From contig DASVTR010000013.1 of NCBI GenBank assembly GCA_036387475.1, forward strand, positions 1-64,000: a DNA stretch of 64,000 bases, in the 5' to 3' direction. The DNA comes from DASVTR01 sp036387475 (GTDB lineage Bacteria > Acidobacteriota > Blastocatellia > Pyrinomonadales > Pyrinomonadaceae). The translations under genes and the position numbers were made by a program. The notes under the pieces were generated by a model that saw only the letters and a program-made list of their open reading frames with translations, did not search any database and had not been told where the DNA came from. This document shows positions 28,387 through 37,514 of the stretch, one piece after another. How positions within the stretch are numbered: the stretch's first letter is position 1; each line of letters begins with the position of its first letter.

Positions 28387-31300
28387 TTACTTCATGCGAC
28401 ACTTATTACAACTCCAGTTTGTACGCATAAATTTGAGTCTCATCTCAAGGGATTCTATGTTGTTATAAATATTTTGCTCTATCTCCTTGTCAGTGCCATC
28501 TGGAATACCAATCATCCTTTGCAGGTGATAGGCCAAAACATTGGTGAGTTGTGAATAGCAGCCAAAGTCGGAGCGTCTGAAGGCGTTATAAACAAGCCCC
28601 TTGAGAGCTTGCAAATTCATCTGAAAGTATGGAGAAACAGGAACATTAATCGATTCTGCGCTGTCTGTTGATCCATAAAATTTGGAGCGGGTCGGTAATC
28701 CCACGCCGATCAATAGGCGGTCTAATTCTGCTTCATGACTTGTTAGCAGCTTGATTATTTGGAGACCAACATCGGGAGCCGCAGAATATGCCGTGACTGC
28801 GCAGAACCACTCCCCGCCTACAGCCACATCGCCTGGCAGAGGGCACACCTTTATCCCTTCTCGTTCTTCGGCGTTTAATTGATACATCATGTGATTGAGA
28901 GTGCTATACCAATGTCGCCAGACCACGGCTTTGGATTCTATCCTGATCGGCTCTGAATCCTTCTCTAGTTGATGAGTAACGACATCGGCCTGACCATTAG
29001 CAAGGTACGCGCGACGACATAGTCGCCGGAAAACTTTGCTGGCCTCTATGGAATCAGGATGGCGAAGCAGCTCAAGCAATTGACAGCTTCCAGACCGGGG
29101 TGGGATTTTACTGGTGCTCAGCAGGATTTCAAAAAACAAGCAGTTATAATCCTCAGCGCTCGTTTTTGGAAAATCAAAGAAAATCGCCTTCGGGTCAGGA
29201 TTATCTCTTTCCCATTTTTCACACCGCTTGACAAGTTTACTCCAGGAAGCGGTCTCTTCCGCGCTAATCTGCTCCTGGCGATATGCTAACAGGCTGATGT
29301 TTGTGTAATAAGGGATAGCAAAAAAGGAGTTGTTCCCGGTGCGCACCCTTGCCGAGAGCCTGGGCACAAAGTCGCCCCACTCTGCATCATCCCATTGAGT
29401 GTTTGGAAATTGATATAAGAAATCCTGGTTTTTATCATGGAACATGTTGGGCAATTGCAACTCATCGAGTTGAAGCACTTGAAGTTCGTCAACAGCAGAT
29501 GATGAACCGAGGCGTGCGGCCCTGTTTATATAAATCCGATCCTGAACGTCAATCTCGGTCTTTGCTGTGAGAATAGACTGAATCCCTTGTAACAGCTTGT
29601 TGTTATACTGAGACTGTATATCGTTTCTGGAATGGAAGAATAGCCTGACCTTGATGGGTGAGATTTCCCCGCTGCGCATGATTCTGAGGAGAGATGAGGT
29701 CGGCTTCACCTCAAGCCCTTGAGCGCCGAGTGTAATTTCAAAAGATTCCCTGCGATGATCCATCCCGCGAGTTTTTATTACTTTAATCATCACGCGGCGT
29801 GTGCCGCGAAACTCAAAGCGATCAAACTGGATGATGCAATCAGCACCGTCAACGATTGAGCGTTGCACGACAGAATTGCTGGTCTGTGATAATTCGCCGC
29901 ATGTGACTAAGCTGGTGACACGCTGTCGCCTGAGAAATTCCAGCAGAGTATCGCCGAATGTTTTATCCTCCTGGACAAAAGGAGAACTCATCTCCCAGTG
30001 CGCGATGTTATCAATCATTAAGCGATCAATCTCTTGCTCTTCCAATCTTGAATCGAGAAGAGCATCCTCGATCCGTTGGACTATATATCCGGGATACACA
30101 TAGCCATGTGGAAGAGCGCTGATGAGGAGGTCTTTGATATTTTTATGGCTTTGAGATTTCGTAATATGCTGTCTGACAAAATTTTGCTTCAGCATGTGCT
30201 GGATTGTAGATTCATCATCACGAGCGCCTACCAGCAATGACCTTTTTCCCCAGTCAGAACCTAACAGGAAAAGCAAACCGAGGGGCGTTTTAAACGAACC
30301 TCCTGCCCCTTGAAGAACAATAATGTCGCCAGCGGTAATAGCATCCTTCCCTAATATATCGTCGAGAGAAGTGAGACCGAATCGAATAGGGTTCTTCTTC
30401 TCAAGCACTGCCCTGGGACGAATCCTGGCGCTCACGGCTGCTGCTGAAGGATAGACTGTAATACCTGTGCCGGAAATTATCCTGAAAGGATGTTCGCCAC
30501 GATGTTCTCGTTGCAGGCGTGACTTCATAATTTCAAAATCACGTCTCGCATAGCCATGAACGTTGTTGGTCGAAAGACGAATAACAGTGTCGGCGATATT
30601 CTGCTCGAAGAGAAGTTCGCCGTCAGTTCCAACGCTTTCCTCTGCTACCAATAAGACATTAGTTCCATCTTTCTTGATGTCTCCGAGCATCTCAACTGTT
30701 TGCGCGCGAAGCCGTGTCTCATCTGTTTCCTCTCTATAAATACTGTTAAGCGGGTCGACAATAATCAGGCGGAGTGGATACTGACTCATCCGCTTGGCAT
30801 TATCGGCGAAAGCAATAAGAAAGTCGTCATACGAATCATTGAGCGTTTTGAGGATAATCAGTGCCCCTCGGCCACCGACCTTTTTCTGTAGGACTTCTAT
30901 TGCTGACATGCTATTGGTCGCGACGATGACTGAGTGGTCATTGGGAAGGGCGTTCATTGATTCAAGCGTATACAAGCACTCTTCGGCTGACTGCTCTAAG
31001 GGCATCACCCATGCGAGACCACCTTTACGCGCAACTTCAGCAGCAAATTGTAAAGATAATAAAGACTTACCAGTGCCAAAACGTCCCTTGATTAAGATGG
31101 CGCGCCCGCCCAGCCGCTCATTGTCTATGTGCCCATCCTCTTCTATATCTTCGGCCAGCATCGGCCCGCCCCCGCCTAATAACTCATCGAATCCACGAAT
31201 TCCGGTCGGCATTCCATAGAGGTTTGAGATGAGAAATGCCGGGTCGATGCTTGTTGTTCGAAGGTCTATGCAGCCAAACTCAAAGTGCGGCCATAGATAG

Positions 31301-31947
31301 CCCGCTTCACGGCAGCACTCAATAAAAAGATTGGAAATCTTCAAAGTGCTTTCTGGATCAAGAGCGTCTTTGAGCAGAGCCTCGTGCAAACGAGGTACGA
31401 ATACGTTCGCATAATTCCAGACGTGCTTTGGCTTAAATTCGGAGTGGACAGTAGCGCCGGATCGTAAAGCGTTTACTGCGTCTCCAAGCAGATAGAAGAG
31501 ATGTGCTGTCTTAGCCGAGTTGGGAATTCTATAATGTCTGCGAATATTCCTCATGACGTAATAACGCAGGTCATGATCTGGTTTGACGCCTCCCAATAAT
31601 GTGCGCACAAGAAAAAACGGTCGAAAAATTTTTATTGCGAAGCCTGCTCTCCCGCTCGGCGATTCAAAATATAGTTTTTGGGCCTTATTATCTGTCGTCG
31701 CTTTAAGTGCATTAAGTGATACGTCCAGAAGTTCTTCTGACTCGAAGCGCAAAACGTCGAACAAATCCCGCTTGTCAAACACCCTGAAATGGTCTCCATG
31801 CCAACTTATTCCACTGCCCTTATAATCACTCATTAACGCGATGTCCCAGAGAGCACGCTCAAGAGCCATCACATTATCCACAGCCTGCGAGTAGCCGCCG
31901 GATAGCGCGATTATTCTTTCGGGAGAAAGAGATTCATTCAGCTTCAT
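28387..31947 (-). CDS. large fusion: N-terminal unknown region, two KaiC/RecA-like ATPase domains, solute-binding-protein-like C-terminus
   Basis: The product is 1186 residues. Residues 1-240 match nothing I recognise. KaiC-like domain 1 (about 245-500) starts GIRGFDELLGGG and has Walker A GRFGTGKS (288-295), the PLEQS region (316-320) and Walker B LRLIIVDP (392-399). Domain 2 (about 515-750) starts FGLTSLDDILG and has Walker A GAGGSFKT (547-554) and Walker B DRLMIDN (641-647). The C-terminal part (about 765-1180) looks like an extracellular solute-binding protein: FAIPYYTNISLLAYR (876-890) and VAVGGEWFCAV (1041-1051), then LLIGVGLPTR. It has no signal peptide, so it appears cytoplasmic. A CNKC pair ends the chain. 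It is the last gene of a three-gene minus-strand operon. Function unknown; signalling or defence are possibilities. Confidence 0.85.
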   Translation of the reverse strand: MKLNESLSPERIIALSGGYSQAVDNVMALERALWDIALMSDYKGSGISWHGDHFRVFDKRDLFDVLRFESEELLDVSLNALKATTDNKAQKLYFESPSGRAGFAIKIFRPFFLVRTLLGGVKPDHDLRYYVMRNIRRHYRIPNSAKTAHLFYLLGDAVNALRSGATVHSEFKPKHVWNYANVFVPRLHEALLKDALDPESTLKISNLFIECCREAGYLWPHFEFGCIDLRTTSIDPAFLISNLYGMPTGIRGFDELLGGGGPMLAEDIEEDGHIDNERLGGRAILIKGRFGTGKSLLSLQFAAEVARKGGLAWVMPLEQSAEECLYTLESMNALPNDHSVIVATNSMSAIEVLQKKVGGRGALIILKTLNDSYDDFLIAFADNAKRMSQYPLRLIIVDPLNSIYREETDETRLRAQTVEMLGDIKKDGTNVLLVAEESVGTDGELLFEQNIADTVIRLSTNNVHGYARRDFEIMKSRLQREHRGEHPFRIISGTGITVYPSAAAVSARIRPRAVLEKKNPIRFGLTSLDDILGKDAITAGDIIVLQGAGGSFKTPLGLLFLLGSDWGKRSLLVGARDDESTIQHMLKQNFVRQHITKSQSHKNIKDLLISALPHGYVYPGYIVQRIEDALLDSRLEEQEIDRLMIDNIAHWEMSSPFVQEDKTFGDTLLEFLRRQRVTSLVTCGELSQTSNSVVQRSIVDGADCIIQFDRFEFRGTRRVMIKVIKTRGMDHRRESFEITLGAQGLEVKPTSSLLRIMRSGEISPIKVRLFFHSRNDIQSQYNNKLLQGIQSILTAKTEIDVQDRIYINRAARLGSSSAVDELQVLQLDELQLPNMFHDKNQDFLYQFPNTQWDDAEWGDFVPRLSARVRTGNNSFFAIPYYTNISLLAYRQEQISAEETASWSKLVKRCEKWERDNPDPKAIFFDFPKTSAEDYNCLFFEILLSTSKIPPRSGSCQLLELLRHPDSIEASKVFRRLCRRAYLANGQADVVTHQLEKDSEPIRIESKAVVWRHWYSTLNHMMYQLNAEEREGIKVCPLPGDVAVGGEWFCAVTAYSAAPDVGLQIIKLLTSHEAELDRLLIGVGLPTRSKFYGSTDSAESINVPVSPYFQMNLQALKGLVYNAFRRSDFGCYSQLTNVLAYHLQRMIGIPDGTDKEIEQNIYNNIESLEMRLKFMRTNWSCNKCRMK

Positions 31948-31969
31948 AAGGTGGTTCCATCATGCAACT

Positions 31970-33100
31970 CTAATCAGGTGCTGTACCGCGCCGTCTAAAT
32001 TCTGCTATTGGTTGGCATTGCTCGAATATGCATTTTGCAACTTCACTATCCTGGAGACCTGCTTTCTTTAATGTATCGTAATAATCAAAGATAGTTAGCC
32101 GGGGACGTGGTTTATCTTTCTTTATTTCGAATGGGCGGTCGAAGTAATAATGGTAGAACACAGCGTCTCCGGCGAGGATGCTCAGGGCTTCGTCTTCTAA
32201 ACGTATTCCATCATTCTCACAGAGTTGCTGGCCCACTCGCCGAAGGGTTTCAAGCTCAGGCGGATATTGTGCGCGGAATTCCGCCGCGACTTTTTCGCAT
32301 TCGTCATGCCTCTCTTTAAAGTTCTCGAATGTCTTAATACGGGATATTTGTTCAACAATCATTGAGAGCATTGGAGAATCATAGCGACTGGATTTCTCAA
32401 ACGTGACGTTAGGAAACGCGCGAGCATAAACCATGTCTTTAAAGCGCAGCAGCCGCATTTGAAACGTTTCCCATGTCCATGTGGGGAATTCCCTGCGGAT
32501 TATTAGTTGATAAACATTATCCAGACGCTCCGGGGTATTAGAAAACATCACACTCAACCCATAACGTAGATAAATACGCGAACGTAATTCCTGGTCAGTG
32601 GTGGCGCAGATCGCCATATCCGTCATGCGTTTTGCTGCTGCCCGGAAGTCTTGATCTCGCCTAACGAAGAAATCGCTCAGCAGATCAGTGGCTTTATTCA
32701 TTAATGTTTGGCCGAAATCGTTCAATAACTGTTCGGCTTCAACTTTAGGGATACAAGTTGCCCAGGTATCATCAGAAAGCTCTTGCCAGATGTAAGGCTC
32801 AGGCAATGGTAATTCCGAAGCATCAAGGATGGCGCTCTTTAGATAGACTACCAAAGCATCTTCAAACGCAGGCACAGGCTCAGATAAGAACGTCAGGCGG
32901 TCTTCAGTTGCAAAGATTTCAATTTCGTCTCTTGAGAATACAGCCCTCGATTTGGCATTCGGGTCGCGAAGCGAAAGTTTGAAGAACTGGTCAGTCTCTT
33001 TATGTCTAACTAAGGGGAGAAATCGCCCGCAGACGGCCCTGGTTTTTCCATCAAAGCCTACAATTTCGAGTTCACTGTAATCACATGGGAAGTTAATCAT
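31970..33100 (-). CDS. unknown soluble protein, middle gene of the KaiC-like operon
   Basis: The 376-residue product has no signal peptide, membrane segment or motif I can assign. The first ~90 residues are strand-rich (ELEIVGFDGKTRAVCGRFLP, FKLSLRDPN). The rest is mainly helical and charged (FETLRRVGQQL-like stretches, ILAGDAVFYHYYFDRPFEI). It overlaps the upstream gene by four bases (ATGA), implying translational coupling, and ends 22 nt before the KaiC-like gene. It may be a structural or adaptor partner of the ATPase. Composition is less GC-rich than neighbours. Confidence 0.75.
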   Translation of the reverse strand: MINFPCDYSELEIVGFDGKTRAVCGRFLPLVRHKETDQFFKLSLRDPNAKSRAVFSRDEIEIFATEDRLTFLSEPVPAFEDALVVYLKSAILDASELPLPEPYIWQELSDDTWATCIPKVEAEQLLNDFGQTLMNKATDLLSDFFVRRDQDFRAAAKRMTDMAICATTDQELRSRIYLRYGLSVMFSNTPERLDNVYQLIIRREFPTWTWETFQMRLLRFKDMVYARAFPNVTFEKSSRYDSPMLSMIVEQISRIKTFENFKERHDECEKVAAEFRAQYPPELETLRRVGQQLCENDGIRLEDEALSILAGDAVFYHYYFDRPFEIKKDKPRPRLTIFDYYDTLKKAGLQDSEVAKCIFEQCQPIAEFRRRGTAPD

Positions 33101-33915
33101 AACCCTATTTCTCTACGCACCCACGCTTCGATTTCTTCGCAATATTCAGGTGTCCCCTGCGGTACCAGCGATGGTACTTTGTCCATAAAGTCCTGTAAAG
33201 GTGAATAAACAGAGCCTAAAGGAGGGCTGGCTTCAGCTTCTTCAAAAAGAATATTTGCCTGGTCAGGCCGGGCGCACCATGTTGCGGCGTCGAAAATACT
33301 TTGCTCTTCCTCGAACCGCACCTCGAAGACCCATGCGCGCCAATGATTCGCTGGCTGGAACATCTGTTCCGGATCATCCTTCCACGGCCTTCCTGACCAG
33401 TATTCATGAAGCGGGGCAAAGTAGGCCGCCATGAATGTAGAAAACTTTGCGCGCCACTTCTTAAGATCAATCGCAGAATCTTTCGTAAACTTTGAAAGCG
33501 TTGACGGAGTGTAGTCCGGCAAATTCCACTTTATAAATCCTTTATATAATCCTCCGGTATCGTATGGCGTGGCCGAACCCCTGTGTTTCTTCTCGCATGA
33601 CGGATCAAATGCTAAAGCTATCGGGCCAAATCCGGGAAACGCGCGCCCGGCGTAAAAATACAAAGACCGATTGAGACCGTGGGAATCTTCCGCCTCACGC
33701 GTAACTTGAGAACAATATCCGGCAGACTCGACAGATAGCGGGAGGTGATATGAATGGGTAGTGAGGACTTGCTCAAAAGGGATGAAATGACCGCTCACAT
33801 GAATAAGATATATCTGAGCAGCCGCAGCTTTTGCAGGTTTTAAGCTTTTTTTATATGTCCTATACCAGGTTGTATCGAGTTTCATCCGAGCTGCGAGATT
33901 CGTGAGGGCAGGCAT
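33097..33915 (-). CDS. unknown protein, first gene of the KaiC-like operon
   Basis: The 272-residue product has no signal peptide or membrane segment. Strand-rich stretches include AAAQIYLIHVSGHFIPFEQV. A conserved-looking central segment (SLYFYAGRAFPGFGPIALAF near 84-103, RGSATPYDTGGLYKGFI near 112-128) has Gly, Arg and Tyr residues that could form an active site. An ADP-ribosyltransferase-like fold crossed my mind but no catalytic triad can be defended. Its 3' end overlaps the next gene by four bases. Function not recognised. Confidence 0.75.
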   Translation of the reverse strand: MPALTNLAARMKLDTTWYRTYKKSLKPAKAAAAQIYLIHVSGHFIPFEQVLTTHSYHLPLSVESAGYCSQVTREAEDSHGLNRSLYFYAGRAFPGFGPIALAFDPSCEKKHRGSATPYDTGGLYKGFIKWNLPDYTPSTLSKFTKDSAIDLKKWRAKFSTFMAAYFAPLHEYWSGRPWKDDPEQMFQPANHWRAWVFEVRFEEEQSIFDAATWCARPDQANILFEEAEASPPLGSVYSPLQDFMDKVPSLVPQGTPEYCEEIEAWVRREIGL

Positions 33916-34209
33916 TGTTTCTCCTTATGCTGTTTTTCAAATGATGAGTAAAGCAATATGGGGACATCAACCTGAACATCATCAATCATGACGTAAAGGC
34001 GACGGCTATCGCAAAGGAAAGTAATACTTGCGACAGCTCTGAACAGAAATGAGGTTCTTGCCACCGACTCCTAATAGCCCGGCGTATGCGCTGAGACAGA
34101 CAAAACAGTTTTGAAATGCACTCTAAATATATCGCTAAATCACTAAATCTATGCAGGGACTTTATTATGTTGGGAACAACTTTATTATTCGTTCACACAA
34201 CTATCGCCC
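33916..34209 (-). other. intergenic region upstream of the KaiC-like operon
   Basis: AT-rich and without a credible gene. It should hold the promoter of the minus-strand operon. At 34160-34188 ctttattat occurs twice, 20 bp apart, flanking an inverted repeat gttg-ggaa-caac (34169-34180), an operator-like arrangement. No consensus sigma-70 promoter was convincing. Confidence 0.45.
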
Positions 34210-35355
34210 CTAAAACAACTCGAATTTGACGGTCAGGTATTTTTTCGGGTTCTGCCGAAAATCGTAGATGAGTTTGACGCCTTCGGCGGAGAGTTGGTTG
34301 AAGTTGGAGTAGAGCTGATCGTCTGTAAGCAGCTTGCCGAGTGTGCCTTCGCCGCGTTGGGCGCTGGCGACGACGGTGTCGATGCGCTGGGTGGTGGTGT
34401 TGAAGCGCGCGATGGCGGCGCGGGCGTCGTTGTAGACGGCTTCGTCTGTGAGCAGCTTGCCGAGTGTGCCACGGCCTGAGCGGACTTCCGTGACGAGGTC
34501 GCGGATTTCTGCCACAGCCTGATCTGCACGGTCAGCGATGGAGTTGACGCGATTGTAGAGCGCTTCGTCGGTTAAGAGCTTGCCCGCCGTTCCGCGTCCA
34601 CGGCGGAGTCCTTCGGCGATGTCGTTTAGGCGTAAAGAGAGTTCATTGACGTTGTTGTAGATTGCCGGGTCATTGAGGAATTTTCCGGCTGTCCCTTCTC
34701 CAGACCTGATCTGGCGGATGACGAATTGGGCTTCCTGAATCGTCGAGTTGAGGTTGTTGTAAAAAGCTTCGTCGTTGAGGAAACGACCGATTGTGCCGTC
34801 GCCTTCGTTAATCTTGCGCGTGATTTCGTTGACCTGCTTGGTGATGGATTCAAACTGGTCTGCCACTTCAGGCCCGGCCAGGTTTGAGAGAGTAGTCTGG
34901 TTCAGAGAGGAAGAGAGCAGGAGGTCGTTTTCCGCGATGGGATCGCTGCCCGCCGAGCCGGGCGAGAGATTGACCAGCTTTTCATTGGCGAGCAGGTTGG
35001 GCGAGCCTAGCTGTGCCGTCGAATCCTTGCGTATGCGCTGATTCGCGGGCTGGCCGTCAATCTTATTATCAATCGCCAGCCGGGCTTCGACCTTCGGGTC
35101 TTTCGGATTCGCGGACGGCGGCAGCAACTTCACCTCTTCGACTTTGCCGACACGCACGCCCGCAAGGCGCACCTCCGCGCCGGGCCGCAGTCCGTCGGCG
35201 TTGGCAAACTGCGCCCTCAAGTGCAGACGGCGCGTAAAGGGATTGATTTCGCCGGTCGCATTCAGAATCAAAAACATCAGGATGGCGATGGCGACGACGA
35301 CCAGAATGCCGACGCGCAACTCGCTGAGACCGATGGTTTTTTTAGCAGGAGGCAT
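34210..35355 (-). CDS. mlaD: MlaD-like MCE-domain protein
   Basis: MlaD-type proteins bind phospholipid between inner and outer membrane. The 381-residue product has one N-terminal membrane anchor (GILVVVAIAILMFLILNATG) followed by an MCE domain (LHLRAQFANADGLRPGAEV, VRLAGVRVGKVEEVKL). The C-terminal half has five copies of a repeat of about 34-41 residues opening GT(L/I/A)GKLLTDEALYNxxN, which should be helical. E. coli MlaD lacks these. It is the third gene of an mlaE-mlaF-mlaD operon on the minus strand. Confidence 0.92.
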   Translation of the reverse strand: MPPAKKTIGLSELRVGILVVVAIAILMFLILNATGEINPFTRRLHLRAQFANADGLRPGAEVRLAGVRVGKVEEVKLLPPSANPKDPKVEARLAIDNKIDGQPANQRIRKDSTAQLGSPNLLANEKLVNLSPGSAGSDPIAENDLLLSSSLNQTTLSNLAGPEVADQFESITKQVNEITRKINEGDGTIGRFLNDEAFYNNLNSTIQEAQFVIRQIRSGEGTAGKFLNDPAIYNNVNELSLRLNDIAEGLRRGRGTAGKLLTDEALYNRVNSIADRADQAVAEIRDLVTEVRSGRGTLGKLLTDEAVYNDARAAIARFNTTTQRIDTVVASAQRGEGTLGKLLTDDQLYSNFNQLSAEGVKLIYDFRQNPKKYLTVKFELF

Positions 35356-35357
35356 AG

Positions 35358-35455
35358 CGCTAATGATGAACTATGAACGCTGCAACGATGAATAAAAAAG
35401 AAAGGTTTACTTCATCGTTCATCGTTCATCGTTCATCCTTTCCTTTCTTAGTGTC
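35358..35455 (-). repeat. heptamer-repeat inverted repeat
   Basis: Arms of aacgctg/aacgatg and catcgtt-catcgtt-catcgtt heptamers. It lies between mlaF and mlaD and just overlaps the mlaF stop region. Same unit as the riboswitch hairpin. Confidence 0.8.
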
Positions 35456-36371
35456 CGCGCAGGAATTTCTGGATATATTTATCCTCGGACTTCTGCAATG
35501 CTTCGTCCGTGCCGCTGAAGATGGGCTGGCCGTCGCGCAGCATCAGGACTTTCGTGTTAATCAGGCAGAGACGCTCGCCTTCCTTTTCAAAGACGACATC
35601 ACCGGCATCGTTGACCACAGCATATTCCGAACTGAGATAGTGCAGATTGTTCATCTCGTGCGTGACGAAGATTGACGAAACGTCTTCCAGATCGCGTAGC
35701 TTCATCGCCAATTCGCAGATGGTGCGAGCGGTGGGCGGGTCAAGCCCTGCGGTCGGCTCGTCGAACATGACTATTTTGGGGTCGCCGACCAGCGCTCGCG
35801 CGATGCCGACGCGACGGCGCATGCCGCCCGAAAGCTCAATCGGCATCTTGTCAATCGCATCTTCGAGATTGACGAAGCGGAGCATGCGTCGCACTTCCGG
35901 CTCGACCTCATCTTCGGGCACGCCCTGTTCGTGTAGACGAAAGGCGACGTTGTCATAGACCGAAAGCGAATCGAAGAGCGCGCCCTCCTGAAAGACCATC
36001 CCGATCTTTTTCCTGACGCGCATCATCTCAATTTCGCTGAAATGCGTGATGTCCTCGCCGTCAACCAAAACCTGCCCGGCATCCGGTTTCAAGAGTCCGA
36101 GCACGAGCTTGATGGTCGTCGATTTGCCGCAGCCCGAACCGCCGAGAATGATTTTGGTCTCGCCCTTCATCACCTTAAAGCTGAGACCACTTAAAACCTT
36201 GCGGTCGTCGAAGGCCAGATGCACGTCGCGAAACTCTATGGCCGGAATCGCACGTTCGCGGTCGTCAACTTCCGCGAACGTTGACTCTGCGGCATCTTCG
36301 CTGACCTGATTGTCCACCTCCGGCGGCGGCGGTGGTGTTGGCTGTGGAATTTCGATGTCTGTAGAAGCCAT
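35448..36371 (-). CDS. mlaF: ABC transporter ATPase, MlaF-like
   Basis: MlaF powers phospholipid transport with MlaE. The 307-residue product has Walker A GGSGCGKSTT, a Q-loop, the ABC signature LSGGMRRRVGIARAL and Walker B KIVMFDEPTAG. An extra proline-rich acidic N-terminus of about 40 residues precedes the fold. It starts 15 nt after mlaE and is followed by the MCE gene. Confidence 0.95.
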   Translation of the reverse strand: MASTDIEIPQPTPPPPPEVDNQVSEDAAESTFAEVDDRERAIPAIEFRDVHLAFDDRKVLSGLSFKVMKGETKIILGGSGCGKSTTIKLVLGLLKPDAGQVLVDGEDITHFSEIEMMRVRKKIGMVFQEGALFDSLSVYDNVAFRLHEQGVPEDEVEPEVRRMLRFVNLEDAIDKMPIELSGGMRRRVGIARALVGDPKIVMFDEPTAGLDPPTARTICELAMKLRDLEDVSSIFVTHEMNNLHYLSSEYAVVNDAGDVVFEKEGERLCLINTKVLMLRDGQPIFSGTDEALQKSEDKYIQKFLRGH

Positions 36372-36386
36372 AACCTTGCTGAAACC

Positions 36387-37154
36387 TTACTGCGGCATGT
36401 TGAGAATATACTGTAGCGCGCGCGCCAGAAAGAAGTCCGCGATGATGACGACAATCGAGGCCGTCACGACCGAGCGCGTCGTCGAACGTCCGACGCCGAC
36501 CGTTCCTCCCTCCGTATTCAATCCCTTGTAGCAGGCAATCGTGCCGATGATAAAAGCAAAGACCGTCGGCTTAATTATGCCGCCCATAATATCATCAGTC
36601 GAGATGCCGTCGCGCACGGAATTGAAATAAGTATCGGAAGACATCCCGTAAATACCCGCCGCCACCGTCCAGCCGCCGACGATGCCAACCACGTCTGCGA
36701 TCACAGTCAAGAGCGGCAGGGTGATAAGCAAAGCGATGATGCGGGGAGCGACGAGCTTACGAACAGGATCAGTGCCGAGGGCGCGCATCGCGTCAATCTG
36801 CTGCGACACGTTCATCGAGCCAAGCTCTGCGGAGATGGCAGAGCCGACGCGACCCGTCACCATTAGTGCCGTCAGCACAGGCCCCAGTTCGCGTATCAGC
36901 GAGAGCGCTACAAGATAGCCGGTCGTCTGCTGCGCACCATAATATTTCAGTGTCGGGAAGGTTTGCAGCGTCAGCACGCCGCCCGTAAAAAATCCCGTCA
37001 GGATGATGATAGTCAAAGAGCCGACGCCGATGGCGTCCATCTGGGCGATAGTTTCGGGAATGTATCGCGGGCGCTTGAAGAGTCCGCGAGCGGCGCGCGC
37101 CGCCAGTAACGTCGTCTCCTGCAATTCTAGCAGAACGCGCGTGGCAATGTTCAT
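36387..37154 (-). CDS. mlaE: ABC permease, MlaE-like
   Basis: The 255-residue permease has several hydrophobic segments and the family motifs IRELGPVLTALMVTGRVGSA and ELGSMNVSQQIDAMRALGTD. Partner ATPase and MCE genes follow. ATG 37154 is chosen: an in-frame extension to 37346 lacks membrane protein character and begins at TTG. No strong ribosome site is visible, so the start is uncertain. Confidence 0.92.
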   Translation of the reverse strand: MNIATRVLLELQETTLLAARAARGLFKRPRYIPETIAQMDAIGVGSLTIIILTGFFTGGVLTLQTFPTLKYYGAQQTTGYLVALSLIRELGPVLTALMVTGRVGSAISAELGSMNVSQQIDAMRALGTDPVRKLVAPRIIALLITLPLLTVIADVVGIVGGWTVAAGIYGMSSDTYFNSVRDGISTDDIMGGIIKPTVFAFIIGTIACYKGLNTEGGTVGVGRSTTRSVVTASIVVIIADFFLARALQYILNMPQ

Positions 37155-37514
37155 TCGAGAAACGGAGAGCGAAAACGCCCTTGCGCGCTTTTGGCGGGCG
37201 CAGGAGCGTTGCAGCCTGGCATTAGTATCAACAACAACATCGGACTCTAACGCCGGAAAGACGACGCGGGCCGCATCACAATAATTCTCCCGAAAATCTG
37301 GACGTGAAACCGCGCGATCTGTGAACGAGCAGGCTATGATGCTCAAAATATGCGCGATGCGTCAAGCGATAAATTCACGGGCCGCTGCCCACGCGCGGAT
37401 GGGCCATTCAAACACAGGGCCGCTCTGCTCCGCGACTCGCCTACGCACCAGCACAAAGGCCGGTCAACGGTGTAGTTAACCGGCCTCTTCAGAACTGTTA
37501 TTTCTCAACGAGGA
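37155..37514 (-). other. intergenic region with a terminator-like hairpin
   Basis: No credible gene. A GC-rich hairpin at about 37458-37488 (aggccggt… against accggcct) follows the Spy-like gene's stop on the minus strand and is followed by ttgtg, so it may be its terminator. The rest should contain the promoter of the mla operon. Confidence 0.5.

Noticed and set aside
28303..28554. 83-codon plus-strand frame antisense to the KaiC-like gene's end
   Set aside because: It overlaps a well-supported gene on the other strand and has no ribosome site or family match.
28387..33915. Classical circadian KaiABC system
   Set aside because: No kaiA or kaiB, and the KaiC-like domains are fused to unrelated parts, so the name KaiC is used only for the fold.
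33097..33915. ADP-ribosyltransferase assignment for the first KaiC-operon gene
   Set aside because: Gly/Arg/Tyr-rich patches are suggestive but no catalytic residue pattern can be defended from sequence alone.
33882..34064. 60-codon minus-strand frame upstream of the first KaiC-operon gene
   Set aside because: It overlaps the start of the 272-residue gene in another frame and shows no recognisable feature; treated as noise.
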